Source: Clostridium_AT stratigraminis
GTDB taxonomy: Bacteria; Bacillota; Clostridia; Clostridiales; Clostridiaceae
Assembly: GCF_045310675.1 (NCBI RefSeq)
Contig: NZ_JBJHZZ010000002.1
Coordinates: forward strand, 372,001 to 436,000
Direction: 5' to 3'
DNA: 64,000 nucleotides
Shown: positions 1-7,194 of the stretch, piece by piece
How the letters are laid out: the number at the start of each line of letters is the position of its first letter
Numbering within the stretch: the stretch's first letter is position 1
Translations under genes and position numbers: made by a program
Notes under the pieces: generated by a model
Seen by the model: the letters and a program-made list of their open reading frames with translations, nothing else
Told to the model about the DNA's origin: nothing
Database searches by the model: none

Positions 1-712
1 TTTCAGCATAAGCTTTTTTATCAGAGGCTGTATCTTCAAATGAAGGTAATTTTATATACTCATCTAATCCTTCAGTAGTTTTAGAGATATAAACTGTTCC
101 CTTCACGTTTGAAAGCTTTTCAATAGGCATCCCGTATTTTAACATATTTGCAATTTCTATTATTGGCTTTTCTCCCATACCAAAAACTAAAATATCTGCC
201 TTAGAATCAATGAGTATGCTTCTTCTTACTTTATCTTCCCAATAATCATAATGAGCAAATCTTCTTAAACTTGCTTCAATTCCACCAAGAATTATAGGTA
301 CATCTTTGTAAGCTTCTCTTGCTCTATTTGCATAGACAATAACTGCCCTATCAGGTCTATGGCCGCTTTTACCGCCTGGGGAGTATAAATCATCGCTTCT
401 TCTTTTTTTTGCAGCGGTATAATGGTTAACCATGGAATCAATATTTCCGGAATTGATTAAGAAACCCAGTTTTGGCTTACCAAGACGCTTAAAGTCCTCA
501 GAATTATTCCAATTTGGTTGGGCAATTATTCCCACTGTAAAACCTTGGTCTTCTAGAATTCTTGCTATAACTGCAGTACCAAAGGAGGGATGGTCTACAT
601 ACGCATCACCAGAAATAAAGACAAAATCAAGTTCCGCAATATTATTATCTATTAAATCCTGCCTGCTAATAGGAAGGAATTTATTTTTCAAAGTTTTAGA
701 CTCTTTATTCAT
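1..712 (-). CDS. YgiQ family radical SAM protein, N-terminal part (runs off left edge)
   Basis: The first 237 residues of a minus-strand gene are present. They begin MNKESKTLKNKFLPIS at 712 behind a good ribosome-binding site (AAAGGGTGA). The motif GDAYVDHPSFG and the following stretch about acquiring a neighbouring resource are typical of the YgiQ family, whose members are about 600-650 residues long. The Cx3Cx2C iron-sulfur motif of the radical SAM domain lies further into the protein and falls outside the window, so it cannot be checked. The function of the family is not established. The plus-strand reading frame at 432-716 is its shadow. Confidence 0.85.
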   Translation of the reverse strand, partial: MNKESKTLKNKFLPISRQDLIDNNIAELDFVFISGDAYVDHPSFGTAVIARILEDQGFTVGIIAQPNWNNSEDFKRLGKPKLGFLINSGNIDSMVNHYTAAKKRRSDDLYSPGGKSGHRPDRAVIVYANRAREAYKDVPIILGGIEASLRRFAHYDYWEDKVRRSILIDSKADILVFGMGEKPIIEIANMLKYGMPIEKLSNVKGTVYISKTTEGLDEYIKLPSFEDTASDKKAYAE

Positions 713-996
713 TTAGAAATCACCCTTTCATTTCAGTTAAAGCTAGTGAAATAAACATTATATAAATTCTCTTAATATATTAGCATAATACTTGTTATAA
801 GAAAATCTATTTTATTTTATAATAGAGTCGAATATTAATAACCTAGTAAAGAAGTTTTATAAAAAATATATGTATATAAGAAAATAATTAGATTTAAGAT
901 AATCAAATAAAACAAGAGAAATAATGGTGAAAACATTACCAAGACAAACCTAATATAAAAAATCAGGTGAATTTAATTATTTTTTGCAAAATATAG

Positions 997-1024
997 TTGC
1001 ATTTAAACTTTTTTGTACTATAAT
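997..1024 (+). promoter_or_regulatory. Sigma-A promoter of the magnesium operon
   Basis: A -35 box TTGCAT (997-1002) and a perfect -10 box TATAAT (1019-1024) are separated by 16 bp. Transcription would start near 1031, just ahead of the M-box. The stretch from 713 to 996 upstream is very AT-rich and shows nothing else I can name. Confidence 0.75.
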
Positions 1025-1045
1025 AGTTAGTGAAAAGAAAATATG

Positions 1046-1215
1046 ATTTGTTAGGTGAGGCTCCTATATGGATATACGCTGCTACCCGGAAACATCGAGA
1101 GATGCCAATGGGTCAACAGGTACTACCGAATTAAGGTTTTACTTAGTGTAGCTGGACTTTTAGTCAAACGCTGTATAGTGCTAAAACTCAACGAGAACTC
1201 AAGAACTATTGTTGA
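1046..1215 (+). promoter_or_regulatory. M-box (ykoK-type) magnesium riboswitch
   Basis: The conserved M-box core is readable: GTTAGGTGAGGCTCCTATAT at 1050-1069, then GCTACCCGGAAACATCGAGAG, GATGCCAATGGGTCAACAGG and AATTAAGG. In this family Mg2+ binding favours the downstream terminator, so transporter genes are expressed when magnesium is low. The terminator at 1221-1243 and the magnesium-transport-type genes downstream agree with that. The identification rests on the consensus read by eye. Confidence 0.93.
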
Positions 1216-1220
1216 ATTTT

Positions 1221-1243
1221 AGAGCCTTTTTGGGCTCTTTTTT
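1221..1243 (+). terminator. Riboswitch-controlled terminator
   Basis: The hairpin AGAGCC-TTTTT-GGGCTCT is followed directly by a T run. It sits immediately after the M-box aptamer and is the expected expression platform. Confidence 0.88.
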
Positions 1244-1310
1244 ACTTCAATTTAGGATTGCATAATATTTAATGCAGTTTGAGGAATAATTAAGGAAGGT
1301 GATTTTTTTA

Positions 1311-1382
1311 ATGGACAGTGGTCCCTATAACAATTTTATAAAAATTAAATATTCTTTGGGGAATGTACTGTTTATTAAATAA
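1311..1382 (+). CDS. Possible 23-residue leader ORF
   Basis: ATG at 1311 follows AAGGAAGGTG at good spacing and opens 23 codons (MDSGPYNNFIKIKYSLGN, then VLFIK) ending at 1382. It lies between the riboswitch terminator and the MgtE-like gene. Its last codons form the 5' arm and loop of the hairpin at 1354-1401. It could be a leader peptide whose translation opens that hairpin. There is no family match and it could be a chance ORF. Confidence 0.35.
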   Translation: MDSGPYNNFIKIKYSLGNVLFIK

Positions 1383-1401
1383 TCATAAGCATTCTCCAAA
1401 G
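1354..1401 (+). promoter_or_regulatory. 12-bp hairpin abutting the ribosome-binding site
   Basis: CTTTGGGGAATG (1354-1365) pairs with CATTCTCCAAAG (1390-1401) through 12 bp with one G-U pair, leaving a 24-nt loop. The AAGGAGG ribosome-binding site of the downstream gene starts within a few bases of its 3' end. There is no T run, so it is not a terminator. A role in translation of the MgtE-like gene is inference. Confidence 0.5.
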
Positions 1402-1418
1402 CAAAAGGAGGATGCGCT

Positions 1419-2645
1419 ATGGTAATGAATAGTTTTTATTTAAGCAGAATTTTAGGAAATAAAATTTATTCTTCAGATCATCAAGTTATAGGAAGGATAA
1501 AGGATTTTGCAGTAAATAATGACATTAAAAATCCTAAGGTAATTGGAATTAAAGTAAAAACTGGTGATGGTATAAGATATTTAGATTGGAATAATGTAAG
1601 TGTTACTAAGGAAAAAGGACAATACGTGCTAGTTTGCAGTTCAATAAAGGATATTGATGTAAATAATATAATGCTGCTTGGGCATCATGTTTTGGACAGA
1701 CAAATTATTGATGTTAATGGAAGGAAAGTAGTTAGGGTAAATGACATACGTCTTGCTAATTTATCAGCAGGCTTATTCGTAGTAGCAGTAGATATAGGAA
1801 CTGAAGGATTATTAAGAAGACTCGGGCTTGCAAAGCCTCTAAAAAGAGTAGGTTTAAACGTGTCAAGCAAACTTATGCTCTGGAATGATGTACAAACAAC
1901 TTTTGCAAGCAATGATATTCAATTATCTAAAAGCTATAATAAATTATCAATTCTTCACCCTTCTGATTTAGCAGATATTATTGAAGACTTTGATTCAAAT
2001 ACAGGTATGGCAATTTTCTCTAGCTTTGACAATGCAAAGGCTGCAGATGTTTTAGAAGAAATGGAAGAAAAAGCTCAGCTTAATGTGCTTAATAATCTTT
2101 CACCAGATAAGGCAGCTGATATATTAGAAGAAATGCCTGCAGATGAGGTAGCAGACATACTAGATGGTTTAAGCGAGCATAAGGCTGAAGAACTTTTAAG
2201 TAACATGGAAAAGGAAGCATCCGATGAAGTTAGGGAGCTTATGGAATATGAAAATGATGTAGTTGGAAGCTTAATGAGTACGGACTTTATTTCTTTTAAT
2301 AATAAATATACAGTAGAAAATGCAATTAATGATTTAAGAAGAATAAAACCAGAAGAAGACCAAATGTTTTATATTTATGTAGTAAACGATAAAAATAATC
2401 TTATAGGTACTATTTCTTTAAGAGATTTAATAGTTTCTGAGCCAAGTGCTAGTTTAGAAAGCATAATGAATGAAGATTATATATTTATGCATGACGATGA
2501 TGACATTGATGATTTAATTAAAAATATTTCAAAATATAACTTAGTAGCAATACCAGTTGTTGATGAAAATATGGATTTAGCAGGAAATGTTATTATTAGC
2601 GATATTATCTATGAATTGCTTAAAAACAAAAGAAGAGTTAGCTAA
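1419..2645 (+). CDS. Soluble MgtE-N/CBS protein with PRC-barrel-like N-terminus
   Basis: 408 residues. Residues 1-165 hold two PRC-barrel-like repeats (GNKIYSSDHQVIGRIKD and a second around DVNGRKVVRVNDIRL). Residues about 175-280 form an MgtE intracellular N-domain with repeated DKAADILEEM/ADEVADILDG helices. Residues 285-408 are a CBS pair. The membrane domain of MgtE is absent and I see no transmembrane segment. In MgtE these two domains sense Mg2+ and gate the channel, so a gating or regulatory subunit of the NRAMP-type transporter 14 bp downstream is the natural inference. The start ATG follows AAAGGAGG. Both genes lie behind the M-box. Confidence 0.85.
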   Translation: MVMNSFYLSRILGNKIYSSDHQVIGRIKDFAVNNDIKNPKVIGIKVKTGDGIRYLDWNNVSVTKEKGQYVLVCSSIKDIDVNNIMLLGHHVLDRQIIDVNGRKVVRVNDIRLANLSAGLFVVAVDIGTEGLLRRLGLAKPLKRVGLNVSSKLMLWNDVQTTFASNDIQLSKSYNKLSILHPSDLADIIEDFDSNTGMAIFSSFDNAKAADVLEEMEEKAQLNVLNNLSPDKAADILEEMPADEVADILDGLSEHKAEELLSNMEKEASDEVRELMEYENDVVGSLMSTDFISFNNKYTVENAINDLRRIKPEEDQMFYIYVVNDKNNLIGTISLRDLIVSEPSASLESIMNEDYIFMHDDDDIDDLIKNISKYNLVAIPVVDENMDLAGNVIISDIIYELLKNKRRVS

Positions 2646-2659
2646 GGAGGTTAAACTAG

Positions 2660-3913
2660 ATGAATACAAAGAAGAAAAATTGGGTAGCTTCCTTACTAAT
2701 GTTCTTAGCTATATTAGGTCCTGGAATTATTACTGGAAGTGTAGATAATGATGCTGGTGGAATAACAGCATATTCATTAGCAGGAGCACAATATGGATAT
2801 AATATGCTGTGGACTTTAGTTCCAGCCTTCATAGTACTGGTTGTGGTACAGGAAATGAATGCCAGAATGGGTATTGTAACAAAAAAAGGTTTAGCGGATT
2901 TAATAAGAGAAAACTTTGGTGTATTAATTACCTTTTTTATATTTTTAGGATTAATAGTTGCAGATATTGGAAATACAGCTACTGAATTTGCTGGTGTTGC
3001 TGGCAGTATGTCTGTGTTTGGAGTATCAAAGTATATTTCTGTTCCATTAGGTGCTATATTAGTATGGTTTATGGTAGTAAAAGGTACCTATAAATCTTCC
3101 GAAAAAATATTTCTCATATTTAGTGTATTTTTACTTTCTTATATAGTTTCAGCACTAATGGCAAATCCTGATTGGCATGCTATTGGAAATGCTATGATAA
3201 GACCAAAGATACAAACTGATGAGAATTATATTAGTACAGTTATAGGAATAGTAGGTACAACTATTGCTCCTTGGATGCAGTTTTACATGCAGTCTTCTGT
3301 TATTGAAAAAGGAATAAAAATAGAACAATATAAGTATGAGTTATGGGATGTTATTATAGGCTGTGTTATTACTGTAGTTGTTGCATTCTTTATAATTGTA
3401 GCATGTGCCGCAACGCTACATGTAAAGGGAATACCTATAAATGAAGCAAAGGATGCTGCAGTTGCTTTAAAGCCTTTAGCAGGACCATTTGCATCTGAAA
3501 TATTTGCTTTTGGACTATTAGTAGCTTCAATTTTTTCAGCTACAATACTTCCACTTGCTACTGCCTTTTATATATGTGAGGCTTTTGGTTTTGAGGCAGG
3601 AATAGATAAGAGGCTTGATGAAGCACCGCAATTTTATATATTATTTACTAGCATTATGATAATTGGCGTTGGGATTATATTAATTCCTGGAGCTCCTCTT
3701 ATAACAATTACCTTTTGGACTCAAGTAATAAATGGAATTTTATTACCTGTTGTTCTTCTATGCATGATGTTAATGGTTAATAATAAGGAGATAATGGGTG
3801 AACATGTAAACGGACCAATTAAGAATATAATTGGCTGGACAACTATTATTATTTTAATTATATTAACAGCAATATTAACTTTTGAACCTATAATTAAAAA
3901 ATTATTAGGCTAA
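2660..3913 (+). CDS. NRAMP-related (probably Mg2+) transporter
   Basis: 417 residues with about 11 hydrophobic segments and NRAMP layout. Two metal-site positions differ from manganese/iron NRAMPs. In helix 1 the canonical DPGN is replaced by D29-N-D-A, and in helix 6 the Met-Pro-His is replaced by A203-P-W. Loss of the soft methionine ligand is characteristic of NRAMP-related magnesium transporters, a clostridial member of which has been shown to carry Mg2+. The M-box and the adjacent MgtE-N/CBS gene support the same substrate. A TAAGGAGG ribosome-binding site precedes the ATG. Many databases would call it an Mn2+/Fe2+ NRAMP, which the sequence argues against. Confidence 0.88.
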   Translation: MNTKKKNWVASLLMFLAILGPGIITGSVDNDAGGITAYSLAGAQYGYNMLWTLVPAFIVLVVVQEMNARMGIVTKKGLADLIRENFGVLITFFIFLGLIVADIGNTATEFAGVAGSMSVFGVSKYISVPLGAILVWFMVVKGTYKSSEKIFLIFSVFLLSYIVSALMANPDWHAIGNAMIRPKIQTDENYISTVIGIVGTTIAPWMQFYMQSSVIEKGIKIEQYKYELWDVIIGCVITVVVAFFIIVACAATLHVKGIPINEAKDAAVALKPLAGPFASEIFAFGLLVASIFSATILPLATAFYICEAFGFEAGIDKRLDEAPQFYILFTSIMIIGVGIILIPGAPLITITFWTQVINGILLPVVLLCMMLMVNNKEIMGEHVNGPIKNIIGWTTIIILIILTAILTFEPIIKKLLG

Positions 3914-3990
3914 ATAAATTATAATTGTACTAATTTACTTATGATTACTTAATTTAAATTAATATACCAAATTACAAGAAAAATAGTTTG

Positions 3991-4033
3991 AAGAATAGAA
4001 CTGATTATAATATCACTTCTATTCTTTTTCTTT
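3991..4033 (+). terminator. Terminator of the magnesium operon
   Basis: AAGAATAGAA (3991-4000) pairs perfectly with TTCTATTCTT (4017-4026), followed by a T-rich tract. Confidence 0.8.
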
Positions 4034-4135
4034 TGGGGCTAAATGTATTATTTTAGAATTAATGTACATTATATAAATGTGAATTTTATTAGCAAGGATT
4101 TTATTATTGAAATATTTTTATGAGGAGGTATTTTT

Positions 4136-4858
4136 TTGATTAAGAGAGTTTTTAGTTTTAAAAAAATAGCCTTATACTTAGTTGTAATCATGTGTACATA
4201 CTTTATTTCTTCTAATTATTTTTACCCATTAAAGAATCCGGTTGGAGCAGTTAGTTATAAGTGGGGTTCAAGGGGAAATATAGTTGTTGAAATTCAAAGA
4301 AGATTAAAGGCTTGGGGATATTACAATGGAAGCTTAGATGGAATATATGGCTATGGTACTTATTTAGCTGTAAGAAGCTTTCAGTCTGTAAATGGACTAA
4401 ATGTAGATGGAATAGCTGGAAACAATACCTTAAATGCTTTAGGAATAAATGCAGGACAGTATAGTACTGGTACAAATACTTCAAACAGTAATAGCGATAA
4501 TACCAATAATAATGATTTAATGCTGCTTGCTAGGCTTATAAATGGTGAAGCCAGAGGAGAGCCCTATGAAGGACAGGTAGCTGTTGGAGCTGTTATAATG
4601 AATAGAACAAGAGATTCAAGATTTCCAAGCACCATAGCTGGCGTTATATATCAACCAGGTGCATTTACTGCTACTGTGGATGGTCAAATAGAAGCAAGAT
4701 TAGAAACTTCATCAATAAATGCAGCCAGGGACGCCCTTAATGGATGGGACCCTTCAGGAGGTGCAATTTATTATTTTAACCCATCAACAGCTACTAGTGC
4801 TTGGATATGGTCAAGACCTTTAATTAAAATTATAGGAAATCATAGATTCTGCAGTTAA
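4136..4858 (+). CDS. sleB: SleB-type spore cortex-lytic enzyme
   Basis: 240 residues, starting at TTG 4136 behind GAGGAGGT. A hydrophobic export signal lies at residues 8-28. A peptidoglycan-binding type 1 domain spans about 42-103 (VVEIQRRLKAWGYYNG, then the GIAGNNTLNALG end). After an Asn/Ser/Thr-rich linker comes the SleB hydrolase domain from about 128 to 240. The motif NGEARGE at 136-142 carries the glutamate (E138) expected to be the lytic transglycosylase catalytic residue. SleB enzymes cut spore cortex peptidoglycan during germination. No ypeB partner is adjacent, so this could also be a vegetative SleB-domain hydrolase. It appears monocistronic. Confidence 0.82.
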   Translation: MIKRVFSFKKIALYLVVIMCTYFISSNYFYPLKNPVGAVSYKWGSRGNIVVEIQRRLKAWGYYNGSLDGIYGYGTYLAVRSFQSVNGLNVDGIAGNNTLNALGINAGQYSTGTNTSNSNSDNTNNNDLMLLARLINGEARGEPYEGQVAVGAVIMNRTRDSRFPSTIAGVIYQPGAFTATVDGQIEARLETSSINAARDALNGWDPSGGAIYYFNPSTATSAWIWSRPLIKIIGNHRFCS

Positions 4859-5006
4859 AAAAGTAGATTTATATTTTCATTAGGAATATCTTCATCTAAA
4901 ATTTAAAATTTGCAAAACTTCAATTTACACTTAAGGTATAAAAGGGTGGATTTAAGTTTTATAATTCAGCATACATAAAAAAAATTGACTTTAATATATT
5001 AAAGGG

Positions 5007-5034
5007 TTGACAATTATTCATAAAAGTATATAAT
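5007..5034 (+). promoter_or_regulatory. Sigma-A promoter of the T-box leader
   Basis: A perfect TTGACA (5007-5012) and TATAAT (5029-5034) with 16-bp spacing predict a start near 5041. The stretch 4859-5006 upstream is AT-rich without another recognisable feature. Confidence 0.85.
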
Positions 5035-5040
5035 AAATGT

Positions 5041-5345
5041 ATAGATATCATAGTAAAATAGTCGGAAATACAGTGAAGAAGGAAAGTAACCTAAATGGAA
5101 CATACAGAGAGAAGGTCCAAAGCTGAGAGGACTTTTATGAATATATTTAAGTGAAGTGCCCTTCGGAGTTATGAATCGAACAATAAATATATTGTATTTA
5201 TAAAGTAGAAGTCATCGGATTCACCCGTTATAGTGATAGAGCATGATAGTGCTTGATTTAAGGTGGGATTTTATCCAATTAGAGTGGAACCGCGGAGTAT
5301 ATACTTCGTCTCTTATAATTATAAGAGGCGGAGTTTTTTTATTTG
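5041..5345 (+). promoter_or_regulatory. T-box leader, probably cysteine-specific
   Basis: The hallmark T-box sequence AGAGTGGAACCGCGG lies at 5281-5295 and is followed by the competing terminator. Stem I is recognisable from GAAGGAAAGTAACC through GAGAGAAGGTCC and GCTGAGAGGAC to the specifier loop GTGAAGTGCCCTTCGGAG. By the usual GTGAA-N-specifier register the codon is TGC (5157-5159), cysteine. Uncharged tRNA-Cys would then stabilise the antiterminator and switch on cysK and cysE downstream, which fits their role in cysteine synthesis. The T-box call is firm; the specifier register is read by eye. Confidence 0.93.
5304..5341 (+). terminator. T-box terminator
   Basis: CTTCGTCTCTTAT pairs with ATAAGAGGCGGAG around an AATT loop and is followed by a T7 run. 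It directly follows the T-box sequence and is the regulated terminator. Confidence 0.88.
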
Positions 5346-5420
5346 TTATTTTATATAAAAGTGCACATTATATAATATTACAAATATATTTTTACTTAAA
5401 TTATTTTACAATGTAAATTT

Positions 5421-5486
5421 AAAAGGAGGTTAAAGCCCTAAATGGGCTTTAACGAGTAATCTTAATTACTCAGTGCTTCCGACTAT
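5421..5486 (+). repeat. RBS-palindrome unit A upstream of cysK
   Basis: The unit starts with AAAAGGAGG, then a perfect 9-bp hairpin (TTAAAGCCC 5430-5438 and GGGCTTTAA 5444-5452) whose TAAAT loop and first stem base hold an ATG. A second hairpin follows (GAGTAAT 5454-5460 with ATTACTC 5465-5471), then AGTGCTTCCGAC. The ATG at 5442 opens only five codons (MGFNE). Its layout repeats in unit B. I do not recognise the family. Confidence 0.7.
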
Positions 5487-5567
5487 AAGGAGGTAAATGT
5501 CCTAAATGGACATTTACGAGCAATTATCGAGTGGAACGAGAGAGCTTAATTGCTCAGTGTTCCAACT
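5487..5567 (+). repeat. RBS-palindrome unit B, reading in frame into cysK
   Basis: Same plan as unit A: AAGGAGG, a perfect 9-bp hairpin (TAAATGTCC 5494-5502 with GGACATTTA 5508-5516) with the same TAAAT loop, then a longer hairpin (GAGCAATTA 5518-5526 with TAATTGCTC 5547-5555) and AGTGTTCCAACT. The 20-nt loop of the second hairpin contains TGGAAC (5532-5537), which can pair with GTTCCA (5559-5564) to form a pseudoknot. ATG 5506 opens a frame with no stop that continues into cysK. The true cysK ribosome-binding site follows immediately. Confidence 0.7.
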
Positions 5568-5583
5568 AAAAGGAGGAATTAAA

Positions 5584-6495
5584 ATGATATTTAACAATGC
5601 ATTAGAAATGGTAGGAAATACTCCATTACTAAAATTAAACAACATAGCAAAGGAAGATATGGCTGAAATATACTTGAAATTAGAAAAACAAAATCCGGCT
5701 GGAAGTGTAAAGGATAGAGCAGCATTAGGAATGATTGAGAAAGCAGAGGAGCTAGGGCTTATAAATAAGGGAGATACTATTGTTGAACCTACAAGCGGCA
5801 ATACTGGCATAGCTTTAGCCATGATAGGCAAATTAAAAGGCTACAGAGTAATAATAGTTATGCCAGAAACTATGAGTGTTGAAAGAAGAAGTTTAATAAG
5901 GGCTTATGGAGCAGAACTTGTACTTACTGAGGGAGCAAAAGGCATGAAGGGTGCAATTGCTAAAGCTGTGGAAATAGCTGAAGGACAAAAGGGCTACTTT
6001 ATACCACAACAATTTACAAATGTAGCAAATCCTAATAAACATTATGCTACTACAGCTGAAGAAATTCTTAAGGATGTAAATGACTTGAATATGTTTATAG
6101 CAGGAGTAGGAACTGGTGGAACTATATCAGGAGTCGGCAAGAGACTTAAGGAATTAAAGCCAGAAGTTAAGGTATTAGCTGTTGAGCCTGAAAAGTCACC
6201 AGTTTTATCAGGAGGACAGCCAGGTTCACACAAGATTCAAGGTATAGGAGCTGGATTTATACCAGACATTTATAATATTGATGTTGTAGATAAAGTATTA
6301 ACAGTAACAGAAGAAGAAGCTTTTGAAGCAGCAAGGCTTGTAGCAAGAGAGGAAGGAATATTAATAGGAATTTCTTCAGGAGCAAATGTTGCAGTTGCAA
6401 TTAAGATGGCAAAAGAGCTAGGAAAAGGAAAGAAAATAGTAACCGTTGCTCCAGACGGTGGAGAGAAGTATATATCAATGGGACTTTATGATTAA
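5584..6495 (+). CDS. cysK: Cysteine synthase A (O-acetylserine sulfhydrylase)
   Basis: 303 residues, the usual family length when started at ATG 5584 behind AAAAGGAGG. An in-frame ATG at 5506 would add 26 residues encoded by the palindrome unit and is not expected in the family. The PLP lysine is K43 in AGSVKDRAA. The substrate loop TSGNTG and the phosphate-binding GVGTGGTISG are intact, as is the C-terminal SSGAN. It makes cysteine from O-acetylserine and sulfide in the cytosol. The acetylserine supplier cysE follows, and the T-box upstream ties expression to cysteine starvation. Confidence 0.94.
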   Translation: MIFNNALEMVGNTPLLKLNNIAKEDMAEIYLKLEKQNPAGSVKDRAALGMIEKAEELGLINKGDTIVEPTSGNTGIALAMIGKLKGYRVIIVMPETMSVERRSLIRAYGAELVLTEGAKGMKGAIAKAVEIAEGQKGYFIPQQFTNVANPNKHYATTAEEILKDVNDLNMFIAGVGTGGTISGVGKRLKELKPEVKVLAVEPEKSPVLSGGQPGSHKIQGIGAGFIPDIYNIDVVDKVLTVTEEEAFEAARLVAREEGILIGISSGANVAVAIKMAKELGKGKKIVTVAPDGGEKYISMGLYD

Positions 6496-6503
6496 CAATA
6501 TAT

Positions 6504-6541
6504 ATGAAGTTTATTTTTGCTAAAGCAAAAATAAACTTCAT
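6504..6541 (+). other. 17-bp perfect hairpin between cysK and cysE
   Basis: ATGAAGTTTATTTTTGC (6504-6520) pairs perfectly with GCAAAAATAAACTTCAT (6525-6541) around a TAAA loop. No T run follows on either strand. It may be an RNA processing or stability element setting the cysK:cysE ratio, or a leaky terminator. The role is not shown by the sequence. Confidence 0.6.
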
Positions 6542-6585
6542 AAAATATAGTTTTTCAGTGAAATTAGGTGAAAGGGGGTATTTAT

Positions 6586-7170
6586 ATGTTTAAAAATTTA
6601 AGATATGATATAGATAACATTATGAAAAATGATCCGGCTGCTAAGAGCAAGCTTGAAGTACTTTTACTATATCCTAGTATGCAGGCTATGATTTTTCATA
6701 GAATAGCACATAAGTTATATTATAAAAGAAGATATTTTATTGCACGATTTATATCTCAGTTTAGCAGGTTCGTTACAGGAATAGAAATTCATCCAGGTGC
6801 TAAAATAGGTAAAGGACTCTTTATTGATCATGGAATGGGAGTTGTTATCGGAGAAACCTCAGAAATTGGAGATAATGTAACCTTATATCACGGGGTTACC
6901 CTTGGAGGTACAGGTAAAGAAAGTGGGAAAAGACACCCTACAGTCGGGAATAATGTAATTATTGGAGCTGGAGCTAAGATACTAGGGCCTGTTTATGTTG
7001 GTAATAATGCTAAAATAGGGGCCGGTGCTGTAGTTCTTAAAGATGTGCCAGCTAATGCTACTGCAGTTGGAGTACCAGCTAGATTAAAATTAGTAAAACC
7101 AAACTCCATTATAGAGATTAAAGATTATCTGGGAAAAAAGCAGAAGATATACAATGAAATGGTTATTTAG
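6586..7170 (+). CDS. cysE: Serine O-acetyltransferase
   Basis: 194 residues, starting at ATG 6586 behind AAAGGGGG (a GTG at 6568 lies before that site). An N-terminal helical region is followed by the left-handed beta-helix of hexapeptide repeats. The signature HGMGVVIGE, LYHGVTLGGTG and KRHPTVGNNVIIGAGA is present. It acetylates serine for CysK and usually forms the cysteine synthase complex with it. The C-terminus ends KIYNEMVI, so the Ile tail that docks into CysK is present. It lies in the same T-box operon. Confidence 0.93.
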   Translation: MFKNLRYDIDNIMKNDPAAKSKLEVLLLYPSMQAMIFHRIAHKLYYKRRYFIARFISQFSRFVTGIEIHPGAKIGKGLFIDHGMGVVIGETSEIGDNVTLYHGVTLGGTGKESGKRHPTVGNNVIIGAGAKILGPVYVGNNAKIGAGAVVLKDVPANATAVGVPARLKLVKPNSIIEIKDYLGKKQKIYNEMVI

Positions 7171-7194
7171 CAAATTTATTATTAGGTGAAATTT

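Noticed and set aside
432..716. 94-residue plus-strand frame
   Set aside because: It lies antisense to the YgiQ gene, which has recognisable family motifs, and has no family features itself.
5506..5583. Annotating cysK from the in-frame ATG at 5506
   Set aside because: It would add 26 residues absent from the family, while ATG 5584 has a perfect AAAAGGAGG. The upstream frame is part of the palindrome unit.
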